The position numbers and the translations under genes were made by a program. 64,000 nucleotides of DNA from the NCBI GenBank assembly GCA_003140215.1, contig PLJL01000007.1, positions 1 through 64,000 on the forward strand, given 5' to 3'. The DNA comes from Vulcanimicrobiota bacterium. Its GTDB lineage: Bacteria > Vulcanimicrobiota > Vulcanimicrobiia > Vulcanimicrobiales > Vulcanimicrobiaceae. Shown piece after piece: positions 25,630-34,071 of the stretch. The notes under the pieces were generated by a model. The model searched no databases, was not told the origin of the DNA, and saw only the letters and a list, made by a program, of their open reading frames with translations. The first letter of the stretch is position 1, and every line of letters begins with the position of its first letter.

Positions 25630-26922
25630 GTGCTGAACACCCTTCGTAACGCGCTGACCGTCCCGGACATCCGCAAGCGGATCTTGTTCGTCTTCTTCGC
25701 GTTCGCGGTGTTCGTGTTCATGATCCACGTGCAGCTGCCCAATGTGAACCAGGCGCAGTGGAACCAGCTCATCCAGTCGGGTGCGTTCTACCAGTTCCTG
25801 GGCTTCCTCTCGGGCGGCGCGCTGCAGAAGCTCTCGATCATCGCGATGGGGATCACGCCGTACATCAACGCGTCGATCATCATGCAGCTCATGACGGTGG
25901 TCATCCCGCAGCTCGAAGAGATGGCGAAGAAGGGCGGCGAGGAAGGCCGCAAGACGATCAGCCGCTACACGCGCTGGCTGACGATGCTGCTGGGCACGAT
26001 CCAGGCCACCTCGATGTCGATCGCGATGAGCCGCGGCGGCGTGTTCTACGACCACTCCTGGCAGTTCATGGTCTACGCGGTGATCGCGTTCGTCGCCGGG
26101 ACGATGTTCCTGATGTGGCTGGGCGAGCAGATCACCGACAAGGGGATCGGCAACGGCGTGTCGCTGATCATCTTCGTCGGCATCGTGCTGCGTTTCCCGA
26201 CCCAGGTCGGGCAGACGTTCTCGTTGGCCGGCAAAGGCAACGTGAACTGGTTCGGGATCATCCTGTGGCTGGCGATCGCGCTGGTCACGATCGTCTCGAT
26301 CGTCTTCATGTACCAGGGGCAGCGCCGCATCCCGGTTCAGCAAGCCCGCCGGGTCATCGGGCGCAAGATGTATGCCGGGCGCTCGAGCTACATCCCGCTG
26401 CGCCTCAACAACGCGGGCGTCATCTCGATCATCTTCGCGATCTCGATCCTGCTGCTGCCCCAACAGGCCTTGTCGTGGTTCGGCGGAGCGAACGGCGGGA
26501 AGGGCGTTGCCGGGACGATCTCGTTCTACATCCAGACGTATTTCGGGCCGAGCTCGTTCCTGTACAACTTGGTCTACTTCTTGCTGGTCGTCGTGTTCAC
26601 GTTCTTCTACTCCGCGATCGTCGTCAACACCAAAGACATCGCCGACAACCTCAAGAAATCCGGCTCGTTCATCCCCGGGATCCGGCCCGGCCAGCCGACC
26701 GTCGACTACATCAACAAGATCCTGGTGCGCATCACCACCGCCGCGGCGATCTACCTCGGCGTCCTGGCGGTCCTGCCGTCGCTGCAGCGCGACGTCGGCG
26801 TGACGTCGCTGTACATCGGCTCGACCTCGCTGCTCATCGTCGTCGGCGTGGCGCTCGACTCGATCACCCAGATCGAAGCGCGTCTGGCGATGCGCGACTA
26901 TCGCGGGTTCATAAACAAGTGA
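25630..26922 (+). CDS. secY: Protein translocase subunit SecY
   Basis: A 430-residue SecY with ten hydrophobic segments. It forms the Sec channel in the inner membrane. Visible signatures are the start of helix 2 ([20 protein letters not shown]), the [18 protein letters not shown] segment, and the cytoplasmic loop ending in [16 protein letters not shown]. The start is GTG 25630 nine bases after rplO; the stop overlaps adk by GTGA. Confidence 0.97.
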   Translation: MLNTLRNALTVPDIRKRILFVFFAFAVFVFMIHVQLPNVNQAQWNQLIQSGAFYQFLGFLSGGALQKLSIIAMGITPYINASIIMQLMTVVIPQLEEMAKKGGEEGRKTISRYTRWLTMLLGTIQATSMSIAMSRGGVFYDHSWQFMVYAVIAFVAGTMFLMWLGEQITDKGIGNGVSLIIFVGIVLRFPTQVGQTFSLAGKGNVNWFGIILWLAIALVTIVSIVFMYQGQRRIPVQQARRVIGRKMYAGRSSYIPLRLNNAGVISIIFAISILLLPQQALSWFGGANGGKGVAGTISFYIQTYFGPSSFLYNLVYFLLVVVFTFFYSAIVVNTKDIADNLKKSGSFIPGIRPGQPTVDYINKILVRITTAAAIYLGVLAVLPSLQRDVGVTSLYIGSTSLLIVVGVALDSITQIEARLAMRDYRGFINK

Positions 26923-27575
26923 ATCTGATATTCCTGGGGCCGCCCGGCGCCGGGAAGGGCACCCAGGCGAAGGTGCTCGAGGAGAAGTTCGGCTACCGGC
27001 AGATCTCGACCGGTGACATCCTGCGCCGGCATGTGGCCGAAGGGACGCCGCTGGGCGTCGAGGCGAAGGGCTACATGAGCCGGGGGGATCTCGTCCCCGA
27101 CGAGCTGATCCTTCGCATGATGGACGGTGAGCTCGAACAGTCGAGCGACGTCATCCTCGACGGCTTTCCGCGCAACGTCGCGCAGGCGACGGCGCTCGAC
27201 GAGCTGCTCGCGCGTAAGAAGCGCAACGCCGTGGCGGTGCTGTTCGACGTGGACCGCGACGTCTTGACCGATCGCCTGACCGGACGTTGGACGCACCCGG
27301 GCTCGGGCCGAACGTATCACGCCAAGAACAACCCGCCGAAGGTTCCCGAAATCGACGACGTCACCGGCGAGCCGCTCGTGCAGCGACCGGACGATGCCGA
27401 AGAGACGGTCAAGAACCGTCTTGCGGTGTACGACGAGCAGACGGCGCCGCTGATCGCCTACTACGACGATCCCGGCGATTCACGCCTTGCGCGCGTCGAT
27501 GCGCTCGCCCCGATCGAAAAGGTCTCGCGTCAGCTGATCGACTTCGTTCGCAGCCACCCAAACGGTGCCGCATGA
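26919..27575 (+). CDS. adk: Adenylate kinase
   Basis: A 218-residue long-form adenylate kinase (ATP + AMP to 2 ADP). The P-loop is [10 protein letters not shown] near residue 8, the AMP-binding region includes [11 protein letters not shown] and DGFPRN, and the LID runs from [13 protein letters not shown]. The LID lacks the four Cys of zinc-binding forms. GTG 26919 begins [12 protein letters not shown] and overlaps the secY stop, so the long open frame reading back through secY is not used. Confidence 0.97.
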   Translation: MNLIFLGPPGAGKGTQAKVLEEKFGYRQISTGDILRRHVAEGTPLGVEAKGYMSRGDLVPDELILRMMDGELEQSSDVILDGFPRNVAQATALDELLARKKRNAVAVLFDVDRDVLTDRLTGRWTHPGSGRTYHAKNNPPKVPEIDDVTGEPLVQRPDDAEETVKNRLAVYDEQTAPLIAYYDDPGDSRLARVDALAPIEKVSRQLIDFVRSHPNGAA

Positions 27576-28375
27576 TCAGCATCAAGTCGGCGCGCGAGAT
27601 CGAGATCATGCGCCGCAGCGGCAAGATCACGTCCAAGACGCTCGAGCGCTTGATGGCCGCCGCACGTCCCGGCGTTACGACGGCCCAACTCGACCGCATC
27701 GCCGACGAGTCGATCCGCTCGATGGGGGGCGTCCCGACCTTCATCGGCTACAACGGCTACCCGTCGGCGATCTGCACCTCGGTCAACGACGAGGTCGTGC
27801 ACGGGATGCCCGGCAAGCGCGTGCTCGCCGACGGCGACTTGCTCTCGCTCGACATCGGGACGACGCTCGAGGGCTACGTCTCGGACTCCGCCATCACCGT
27901 CGCGATCGGCAACGTGAGCGAGGCGGCGCAGCGGCTGATGCGCGTCACCCAGGAGTGCCTGATGTTGGGCATCGCCCAGATGCAGGTGGGCAACCATCTG
28001 GGGGACATCGGTCACGCGGTCCAGCAGCACGCCGAGTCCAACGGGTACGGCGTCGTGCGCGCGCTGGTCGGCCACGGGATCGGCCGCAAGATGCACGAGG
28101 ACCCGCAGGTTCCCAATTACGGCAGCCCCGGCCAGGGGACGCTCCTGCGCAACGGGCTGGTCCTGGCGATCGAGCCCATGATCACCGAGGGCACGTGGGA
28201 GGTCGCAACCCTCGAGGACGGCTGGACGGTCGTAACCGAGGATGGTAAGCTAGCGGCGCACTTCGAGCATACGATCGCGATCACGGACCACGGTCCCAAG
28301 ATCCTGACGTTGCGGGACGTCGCCGAGCACCCGGACGTAGCTCGCTATCGTCCTTCCGAAGAGGTCGCGGCCTGA
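27572..28375 (+). CDS. map: Methionine aminopeptidase, type I
   Basis: A 267-residue type I methionine aminopeptidase that removes the initiator Met. All five metal ligands are present: Asp94 in SLDIGT, Asp105 in VSDSAI, His168 in GHGIG, Glu201 in AIEPM and Glu232 in HFEHT. There is no N-terminal zinc-finger extension. The ATG at 27572 overlaps the adk stop by ATGA. The gap to rpmJ is only 40 bp and holds no infA. Confidence 0.97.
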   Translation: MISIKSAREIEIMRRSGKITSKTLERLMAAARPGVTTAQLDRIADESIRSMGGVPTFIGYNGYPSAICTSVNDEVVHGMPGKRVLADGDLLSLDIGTTLEGYVSDSAITVAIGNVSEAAQRLMRVTQECLMLGIAQMQVGNHLGDIGHAVQQHAESNGYGVVRALVGHGIGRKMHEDPQVPNYGSPGQGTLLRNGLVLAIEPMITEGTWEVATLEDGWTVVTEDGKLAAHFEHTIAITDHGPKILTLRDVAEHPDVARYRPSEEVAA

Positions 28376-28415
28376 TGGCTTCCGGCCGCACCCATCACCC
28401 AGCAAGAGCAGCATC

Positions 28416-28532
28416 ATGAAAGTTCGTCCTAGCGTCAAGCGCATCTGCGATGCGTGCAAGATCATTCGCCGCGAAGGTAAAGTGCGCGTGATCTGCGCCG
28501 TCAACCCGAAGCACAAGCAGGTTCAAGGATAA
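28416..28532 (+). CDS. rpmJ: 50S ribosomal protein L36
   Basis: A 38-residue L36 beginning [15 protein letters not shown] and ending NPKHKQVQG. Two Cys in CDAC, a further Cys in VICAVN and the final His form the zinc site. Its stop shares one base with the rpsM start. infA normally lies just upstream and is absent. Confidence 0.97.
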   Translation: MKVRPSVKRICDACKIIRREGKVRVICAVNPKHKQVQG

Positions 28533-28912
28533 TGGCTCGAATCAGCGGCATCGATCTTCCGCGCGACAAGCGCATCGAGATCGGTCTCACCTACATCTTC
28601 GGGATCGGGCTCCCGACGGCGAAGAAGATCCTCGCGCAAACGGGGGTTAGCCCCGACACGCGCGTCAAGGACCTGTCCGTCGAGGACGAGCATCGCTTGC
28701 GCGAAGTCGTCGATGCGCTCAAGGTCGAGGGCGATCTGCGCCGCGACATCGCGTCGAACATCAAGCGTCTCACCGACATCGGCTGCTACCGCGGCTTGCG
28801 CCATCGGCGCGGCCTGCCGGTACGCGGTCAACGGACCAAAACCAACGCACGCACCCGCAAGGGGCCCAAGCGCACCGTCGCCGGCAAGAAGAAGACCGCC
28901 ACCAAGAAGTAA
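28532..28912 (+). CDS. rpsM: 30S ribosomal protein S13
   Basis: A 126-residue S13 with [34 protein letters not shown] and the conserved [20 protein letters not shown] near the C-terminus. It is the last gene of the operon; rpsK, rpsD, rpoA and rplQ do not follow. Confidence 0.97.
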   Translation: MARISGIDLPRDKRIEIGLTYIFGIGLPTAKKILAQTGVSPDTRVKDLSVEDEHRLREVVDALKVEGDLRRDIASNIKRLTDIGCYRGLRHRRGLPVRGQRTKTNARTRKGPKRTVAGKKKTATKK

Positions 28913-28960
28913 CCTCGTGCGAGGGACGACGCGAGCGGCGCGGTAGGCTAGAACGGGCAC

Positions 28961-29000
28961 GCGGCCCTCGCACCTCGAGTGTGAGGGCCGCTTCTTTTTT
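28961..29000 (+). terminator. Rho-independent terminator of the ribosomal operon
   Basis: A 13-bp GC-rich stem (GCGGCCCTCGCAC at 28961-28973 with its complement at 28979-28991, one G-U pair) closes a 5-nt loop and is followed by TTCTTTTTT. It lies 48 bp after the rpsM stop and is one of the clearest terminators in the window. Confidence 0.92.
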
Positions 29001-29052
29001 CGGCGACTGGTTGTGCGGCGGAGGTGTACGTGGAGAAATCGAAACGACTCCC

Positions 29053-29637
29053 ATGGATTTCGGGCGGCTAGACGGACTGTCGGAACGTCGCTACCGTGTG
29101 AGCACGACGCCGTACCTGCCGCAGGGCGACTTGATCGACTTTCCGTGCTTTACCGAAAACCCCACCAGCAGCTTGATCTTGACGATCGAGCCGCACGACG
29201 GTGCAGCGTGGTATGCCGACGTTCGGTCGAACACGGCCGACGTCGGGCGGTTCTGGGCGACTAGCGATCCGTACGTCTTCTGTTCACTTTTTGGCGACGC
29301 GGCGTACTGGGTGGACGTACGGGACCCGCGCTCCGTTGTCGGCTATCCCGCACACAACCTGGGCGGCAATGAACCGCTGTTTGTGAAGCACCACGACCTG
29401 CTGCTGTTTTCCGACGGGGCATCGATCCAGGCGTATGATCCCAGCGGATTTCGCTGGCGCACGGCTCGGTTGGCCTTTGATGAGATCATCGAATTCGTCG
29501 TCGACGGTGACGTACTGCGCGGTGTGGCGGACGACTACCCGGACCATAAGGTTCCATTCACTGTCGACCTCAAGACAGGCGCGCACGAGGGCGGCTTCCC
29601 CGGATGGGAAGGGCGGGTACAGCGGCTCCTCGACTAG
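29053..29637 (+). CDS. Hypothetical protein, beta-rich
   Basis: A 194-residue protein that I do not recognise. It contains short hydrophobic strands and many aromatic and Asp residues (SLILTIEPHDGAAWYADVRS, VFCSLFGDAAYWVDVRD, LLFSDGASIQAYDPSGFRW), a pattern consistent with a small beta-propeller or beta-sandwich of WD/kelch-like strands. It has no signal peptide or membrane segment. The ATG at 29053 was chosen because the longer frame starts inside the ribosomal terminator. It stands alone. Confidence 0.6.
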   Translation: MDFGRLDGLSERRYRVSTTPYLPQGDLIDFPCFTENPTSSLILTIEPHDGAAWYADVRSNTADVGRFWATSDPYVFCSLFGDAAYWVDVRDPRSVVGYPAHNLGGNEPLFVKHHDLLLFSDGASIQAYDPSGFRWRTARLAFDEIIEFVVDGDVLRGVADDYPDHKVPFTVDLKTGAHEGGFPGWEGRVQRLLD

Positions 29638-29705
29638 TGTCACGTCGCTGACATCTCCGGTCTGCGGCGAGGCCTAGTCCGCGCGACGGGCGAAGCGCGG
29701 CCGCG

Positions 29706-30686
29706 ATGGCAGCATTGACCGATATCGACCTGGAAACAACGCGCGCTGGATTCCTCGCCGGAGCAGCTGCGCTGCTCGCGGTGCCTGCGGTTGCAGCCGA
29801 ATCGACCGTCATCATTCCGACCGCGTTTGATGGTGGGCGGTTTTTTGCAATCCCGCGGGTTGCGAGTGACGGTGCGGTGATGCGGTTGTGGCTCGATACC
29901 GACGGCGGCGGGTTCGTGTTTGCCGAGGCGGTCGAGCGCTGGAAACTGCCGGTGCTGCCCGGGCCTGGCGGGCGCAAGGGGCACTGGACGCGCCTGCCGG
30001 CGTTCGATCCGTCGGTCTCGGTTCCGCCGCCGCGCGGGCGCGATGGGCTGCTGCCGATCTTCACTCGCGACGAGGCCGACCGGCGCGACGCGATCCTGGC
30101 CGGGTTCGACGGCCAACTCGGCGCGAGCTGGTTCCAGGAGCGGGTGTGGATGTTCGACTACGTCCGACGCCGCGTGCTGTTGCGCAGCGCGCTCGCCGGC
30201 ACCGACGGCGTCAAGATCCCGGTGCGTTTCCGCACCGACGCCGCCGGCGCGCGGCGCGACGGCGCGCAGAGTCCGCGCCTCGACATTGCGATCGGGGGCG
30301 GGGCGCTCGCCGCGAGCCTCGACATCGCGGCCACCGTCGCGTTGACGGAGACCGCGCGCACGCTGGTCGAGAGCGGTCCGCGCGCGGTGCGCGCCACCAG
30401 CTTCGTGCGCCGCAAAACGTTTGCCGCATGGCAGAGGGCGCACCCCCAGTGGCACGTGCTGCGAGACGTCTCGCCGAACGCCGGGATCGACGCGATCCGC
30501 GTTCCCGCGGTGCAACTCGGCCCGATCGACTTGGGGACGGCGTGGTTCACGACGCGCCCGGGCGACGACGTCTTCGAAGGCGACGACGACATCGACGCCA
30601 AGCTCGGCGCGCCCGCGTTCTACGGGCGCACGGTCTCGCTTGACTATCCCGCGGGGGTGCTCGCGCTGCGCAGCGGCGTCAGCTAG
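29706..30686 (+). CDS. Exported retropepsin-like aspartyl-protease-fold protein
   Basis: A 326-residue protein with an N-terminal signal peptide (TRAGFLAGAAALLAVPAVAA). The layout recalls bacterial retropepsin-like proteins: an early LWLDTDGGG strand-turn where active enzymes have DTG, then GFDGQLGASWFQERVWMFDY and, at the end, KLGAPAFYGRTVSLDY, both matching the segments that follow the catalytic loop in this fold (for example GxxGxxFL...ID). The Asp is kept in DTDGG but the Thr-Gly order is changed, and no second DTG is evident, so activity is doubtful. The 3' end overlaps the convergent cyclodeaminase gene by 8 bp. Confidence 0.62.
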   Translation: MAALTDIDLETTRAGFLAGAAALLAVPAVAAESTVIIPTAFDGGRFFAIPRVASDGAVMRLWLDTDGGGFVFAEAVERWKLPVLPGPGGRKGHWTRLPAFDPSVSVPPPRGRDGLLPIFTRDEADRRDAILAGFDGQLGASWFQERVWMFDYVRRRVLLRSALAGTDGVKIPVRFRTDAAGARRDGAQSPRLDIAIGGGALAASLDIAATVALTETARTLVESGPRAVRATSFVRRKTFAAWQRAHPQWHVLRDVSPNAGIDAIRVPAVQLGPIDLGTAWFTTRPGDDVFEGDDDIDAKLGAPAFYGRTVSLDYPAGVLALRSGVS

Positions 30687-31638
30687 GGATCGGGAGCTTC
30701 GCGCCGCGGCCTTCGACGATGCAGGTGTCGAAGACGTGGGATGCAGCGGCGATGTCCCAGAGTCCGATTCCCAGCGACTCGAACAGCGTGATCTGATCGT
30801 CGGCGGTGCGGCCGAGGGTGTGGCCGGCGACGACGTCGCTCAGCAGCGTCGCGCGCTCCCAGGACCAGTCCCCGCTTTCGTTCGCGGCTTGGAGATCGCC
30901 TGACTCGACCTTGGCCTGCGCCAGGTCTTCGACGGCGACGACGCTCGCGCGGGTGACCGTTTCGACATCGATCTCCTGTGCGGTCGCGCGGTTCGAGCCG
31001 GCGGCGTTCACGTGCGTGCCCGGGCGCAGCCAGGCGCCTTCGAGGACCGGCTTCGAGGCGCTGGTCATCGTGCAGACCACGTCGGCTTCGGCGACGGCGT
31101 CGCGCGCGCTGTCGACCGGTTCGACGGCATGGCCGATGCGCGCAGCCATCTCTTCGCAGAACGCCGCTCGGCGTTGGGGATCGCGGCCGTAGACGAGGAC
31201 GCGGGTGAAGTCGCGGACGTGGAAGCAGGCTTCGAGTTGCGAGCGCGCCTGCCAGCCCGTGCCGATCACGGCGAGCGTGTGCGCGTCGGTGCGCGCGAGA
31301 AAACGGGTCGCGACTCCGGAGGCGGCGCCGGTCCGAATCTGGCCGAGTGCGTCGGCTTCCATCAGCGCCAGCATCTCGCCGTTGTCGTTGAACAACGTGT
31401 ACCAGAAGCGCGCGCCGCGCCCTTTCATCGCGACCGTGTACGTCTTGTGCCCCATCCGGCTCTCGTACGATGCCGCGAGCACCTGGATCACCGCCGAGGG
31501 CAGGTAGGCGCGCTGCCGGGGGCGGTTCTGCGCGCGGCCTTCGGCGAGCGCGCGGGCGGCGTGCTCGACCAGGATGAGCGCGTCGCGCATCGTCAGCGTT
31601 GCGACGACGTCGCCTTCCGTGAGGTAGAGCGGGTTCAC
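30679..31638 (-). CDS. Ornithine cyclodeaminase / mu-crystallin family protein
   Basis: A 319-residue NAD(P)-dependent protein with TMRDALILVEHAARALAEG, a substrate-side Lys in KTYTVAMKGRGA, the GQIRTGAASGVATRFLAR segment, and the Rossmann motif VIGTGWQARSQLEA. The family includes ornithine cyclodeaminase, alanine dehydrogenase (archaeal) and ketimine reductase; the member here cannot be assigned to one reaction. The GTG at 31638 overlaps the upstream dehydrogenase stop by GTGA, so the two genes form an operon and may act on the same compound. Confidence 0.85.
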   Translation of the reverse strand: MNPLYLTEGDVVATLTMRDALILVEHAARALAEGRAQNRPRQRAYLPSAVIQVLAASYESRMGHKTYTVAMKGRGARFWYTLFNDNGEMLALMEADALGQIRTGAASGVATRFLARTDAHTLAVIGTGWQARSQLEACFHVRDFTRVLVYGRDPQRRAAFCEEMAARIGHAVEPVDSARDAVAEADVVCTMTSASKPVLEGAWLRPGTHVNAAGSNRATAQEIDVETVTRASVVAVEDLAQAKVESGDLQAANESGDWSWERATLLSDVVAGHTLGRTADDQITLFESLGIGLWDIAAASHVFDTCIVEGRGAKLPIPS

Positions 31639-32480
31639 GCGCGCCCTGAACCAACGATGCCGGCGTCTTCACTGCCGAAGCCGGCTGCGATGTAGCGCTC
31701 GTAGAGCGCGCCCACGGCTGGGACGACGTCGAGCTTGTCGCCGTGACGCGCCGCCTCGTCTTCCATCAGCCGCAAGTCCTTGCGCGCCATGGTCAGCTCG
31801 AAGCTGGCCTCGTAGTTGCCCTCGGCCATCGCCTTGCCGCGCCCTTGGATTGCGTTGCCCGGGTTGAACTCGCTGAAGAGCGCGTGTGCATCCTTGGGAT
31901 CGATCCCCAGCGAGCGACTGAGCTTGTAGACGTCGGCCAGTCCGCCGGCGATCACCAGCAGCATCATGTTGCCGAACAGCTTGAACGAGGCACCGCGCGT
32001 GGGATCGTCGCCCAGCTCAAGGATCTTGCCGGTCAACGGCGCGAGCAGCGGCTTGACCCGCGCCCGGACCGCCGGGTCGCCCGAGAGCAGCATCAGTCCC
32101 GTGCCGTCGCGCGTGTTCTTGGGCCCCATGAAGACCGGCGTGTGAACGTAGGTGCGGCCACGCTCTTTCCAGCGGGCGACCCGTTCGCCGGTCGGGGTCG
32201 GCGCGAGCGTGGTGTGGTCGAGGATCACGGCGGTCGGCAGAATGACGTCGTGCAACGGCTCGAGCACCGCGTCCACCGACGCGTCGTCGCTGAGCGTGAG
32301 GTGGATCTCCGACGCGCCGCGGACCGCGTCGGCGACGTCGGCGAACGCCTTGGCGCCGTCGGCCTCGAGAGCGCGCGCCTTTTCGGGCGTGCGGTTCCAG
32401 ACATGGACCGTCTCGCCGTTCTCGAGCATGTGGCGCACGAACCCCGCGCCGAGCAGTCCGGTACCTAGATAAGCGATCAA
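31635..32480 (-). CDS. NAD(P)-dependent beta-hydroxyacid dehydrogenase (3-hydroxyisobutyrate dehydrogenase family)
   Basis: A 281-residue protein with the Rossmann motif IAYLGTGLLGAGFVRHML at the N-terminus, LDHTTLAPTPTGERVA, and the catalytic Lys region GASFKLFGNMMLLV. The family covers 3-hydroxyisobutyrate, tartronate semialdehyde and glyoxylate/succinic semialdehyde reductases; the substrate is unresolved. The start is TTG at 32480 with an AGGAGA site 8 bases upstream. It is the first gene of a two-gene operon with the cyclodeaminase homologue. Confidence 0.85.
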   Translation of the reverse strand: MIAYLGTGLLGAGFVRHMLENGETVHVWNRTPEKARALEADGAKAFADVADAVRGASEIHLTLSDDASVDAVLEPLHDVILPTAVILDHTTLAPTPTGERVARWKERGRTYVHTPVFMGPKNTRDGTGLMLLSGDPAVRARVKPLLAPLTGKILELGDDPTRGASFKLFGNMMLLVIAGGLADVYKLSRSLGIDPKDAHALFSEFNPGNAIQGRGKAMAEGNYEASFELTMARKDLRLMEDEAARHGDKLDVVPAVGALYERYIAAGFGSEDAGIVGSGRA

Positions 32481-32537
32481 GCGTGTTCTCCTGTCATGCT
32501 CGTCTTGTTCGCGCGGCAGCGCGGCTTTCCGGCCGCC

Positions 32538-33953
32538 TCAGCGGCGACGGTATGCGGCGACGGCGCCGAAGCGGCAAACCTCGTCGTATGCGCCGCCCGC
32601 GACCTTGGCGCGCACGCGCGGCAGCACGTTCTGTGCGAACGCCGCGTTGGGGTAGTCGTCGGCGACCACCAGGTACTCCGCGGCGGAGGGGGGATCGTCG
32701 CCCAGCACCATCGCCGCCGGCCGGCGGGCCGCGATCGCGGTGTACCACTCGTCGTGCGTCGCGAGCGTTGCGCCGGCGGGGACGCAGGTGATCGCGGCGC
32801 GCGCATCACCCAGGGCGTGATAGGACGGCTTGAGATAGTGCAACGGGTGGAGCGGGCTGAACGCGATCAGCACGATGCAGGACAGCACGAACGCGACGGT
32901 CGTCCAGCGGCGCTGCAGGCTCAGCGTCGCGATCCCGCCGGCGAACGCGAGCAGCAGCCACGGGATCCACAGCGCGGCATAGTGCATCCCCATCCGCCAC
33001 ACCAGCCCGCTGTTCGCGAGCAGCACGATGGCGAAGCCCGGAACGGTGAGCCACGCGAGCCGCGAGCGCAGCGGCACGAACGCGAGCGGGATCAGCGCTT
33101 CGAGGACGTAGGTAAGCCGGCCGAGCGTCAGGATCGCGGCGCCGAACGCCAGCGGGTGGGCGAACGGTGCGAGCAGCAGTTCCGCCGGCCCGTGGGCGAA
33201 CGGGTACTCGTAGAAATGCGAGGGCGGCCAGGGCCCGACCCGCGGGAGGACGGCGAAGACGTAGATCGCGGCGGAGATCGACGCCAGCGCCGCTGAGCCG
33301 AGCGCTGCGACGAGCTTTGCGTGGTCGCCGTTGCGCAGCGCGTTCAACCCGACGACCACGGCGACGATCGCCAGCTCGAGGCACACGTCCTCGCGCAGAC
33401 CCGCCAGCAACAGCGCGCACACAGCGACCCAGGGCCACGACCGTCGCTGCAGGGCGAGCCACCACCCTAGCGCGAGCACCGGCAGCAGCCCCAGGTCGCG
33501 GAACTCCCCGAAGCCGACGGCGACCAGTGGCGGGTAAACCAGCGCCACCGCTCCGATGCGGTCGGCGATCCCCGGCTGCAGTCGGGACCTGGCGAAGCCG
33601 CCGCGGGCGATCGCGGCGAGCAGCGGCGCGCAGGCGACCGTTGCCGCGGCCAGGATCGTTTGGAGCACCCACAGGCTGTGCGTGGCCGCCAGGAAGGGCC
33701 ATAGGAGCACGAGCGTCGGCGACCAGTGGAAGCGGTAGTGGGTCGTGTGCTCGACCCCGTTGTGCATCCCCCCGAACGCGTCGAGCACGATCTGGACGAA
33801 GGTCCCCGTGTCGGCGCCGTAGCTCCAGTCGAACGCCCGCATCGCGGCCATGGCCGTCAGGACGACGAACGCGACGATGGTCCCGATCCACAGACCGGAG
33901 AGACGGTTGATGCGCACCGGCGGCCGTCGTTCGTCCTCGCCCCGCGAAGTCAT
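32538..33953 (-). CDS. DUF2079 multi-pass membrane protein
   Basis: A 471-residue protein with about ten hydrophobic segments, the N-terminal DWSYGADTGTFVQIVLDAFGG and HYRFHWSPTLVLLWPF region, and a C-terminal soluble part (THDEWYTAIAARRPAAMVLG). This matches DUF2079, a group related to GT-C glycosyltransferases in topology. The conserved early acidic residue and His near the first loop could be part of a lipid-phosphate-sugar site; substrate unknown. Single gene. Confidence 0.8.
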   Translation of the reverse strand: MTSRGEDERRPPVRINRLSGLWIGTIVAFVVLTAMAAMRAFDWSYGADTGTFVQIVLDAFGGMHNGVEHTTHYRFHWSPTLVLLWPFLAATHSLWVLQTILAAATVACAPLLAAIARGGFARSRLQPGIADRIGAVALVYPPLVAVGFGEFRDLGLLPVLALGWWLALQRRSWPWVAVCALLLAGLREDVCLELAIVAVVVGLNALRNGDHAKLVAALGSAALASISAAIYVFAVLPRVGPWPPSHFYEYPFAHGPAELLLAPFAHPLAFGAAILTLGRLTYVLEALIPLAFVPLRSRLAWLTVPGFAIVLLANSGLVWRMGMHYAALWIPWLLLAFAGGIATLSLQRRWTTVAFVLSCIVLIAFSPLHPLHYLKPSYHALGDARAAITCVPAGATLATHDEWYTAIAARRPAAMVLGDDPPSAAEYLVVADDYPNAAFAQNVLPRVRAKVAGGAYDEVCRFGAVAAYRRR

Positions 33954-34071
33954 CGGTGCCGCGGTCGACCGGACTGCTTAGTGTGGCCCTAGTAATCGAG
34001 ATACTCGGAGCCTCAAGGCGTCCGACGAGATCGATGCGCGTCTAAAGGAATCCGACGAAGAGGCGGCAGAC

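Noticed and set aside
24505..26463. 652-codon antisense frame across rpsE, rplO and secY
   Set aside because: It is a shadow of high-GC ribosomal genes: composition is His/Asp/Arg-rich and there is no family pattern, while the sense strand carries certain genes.
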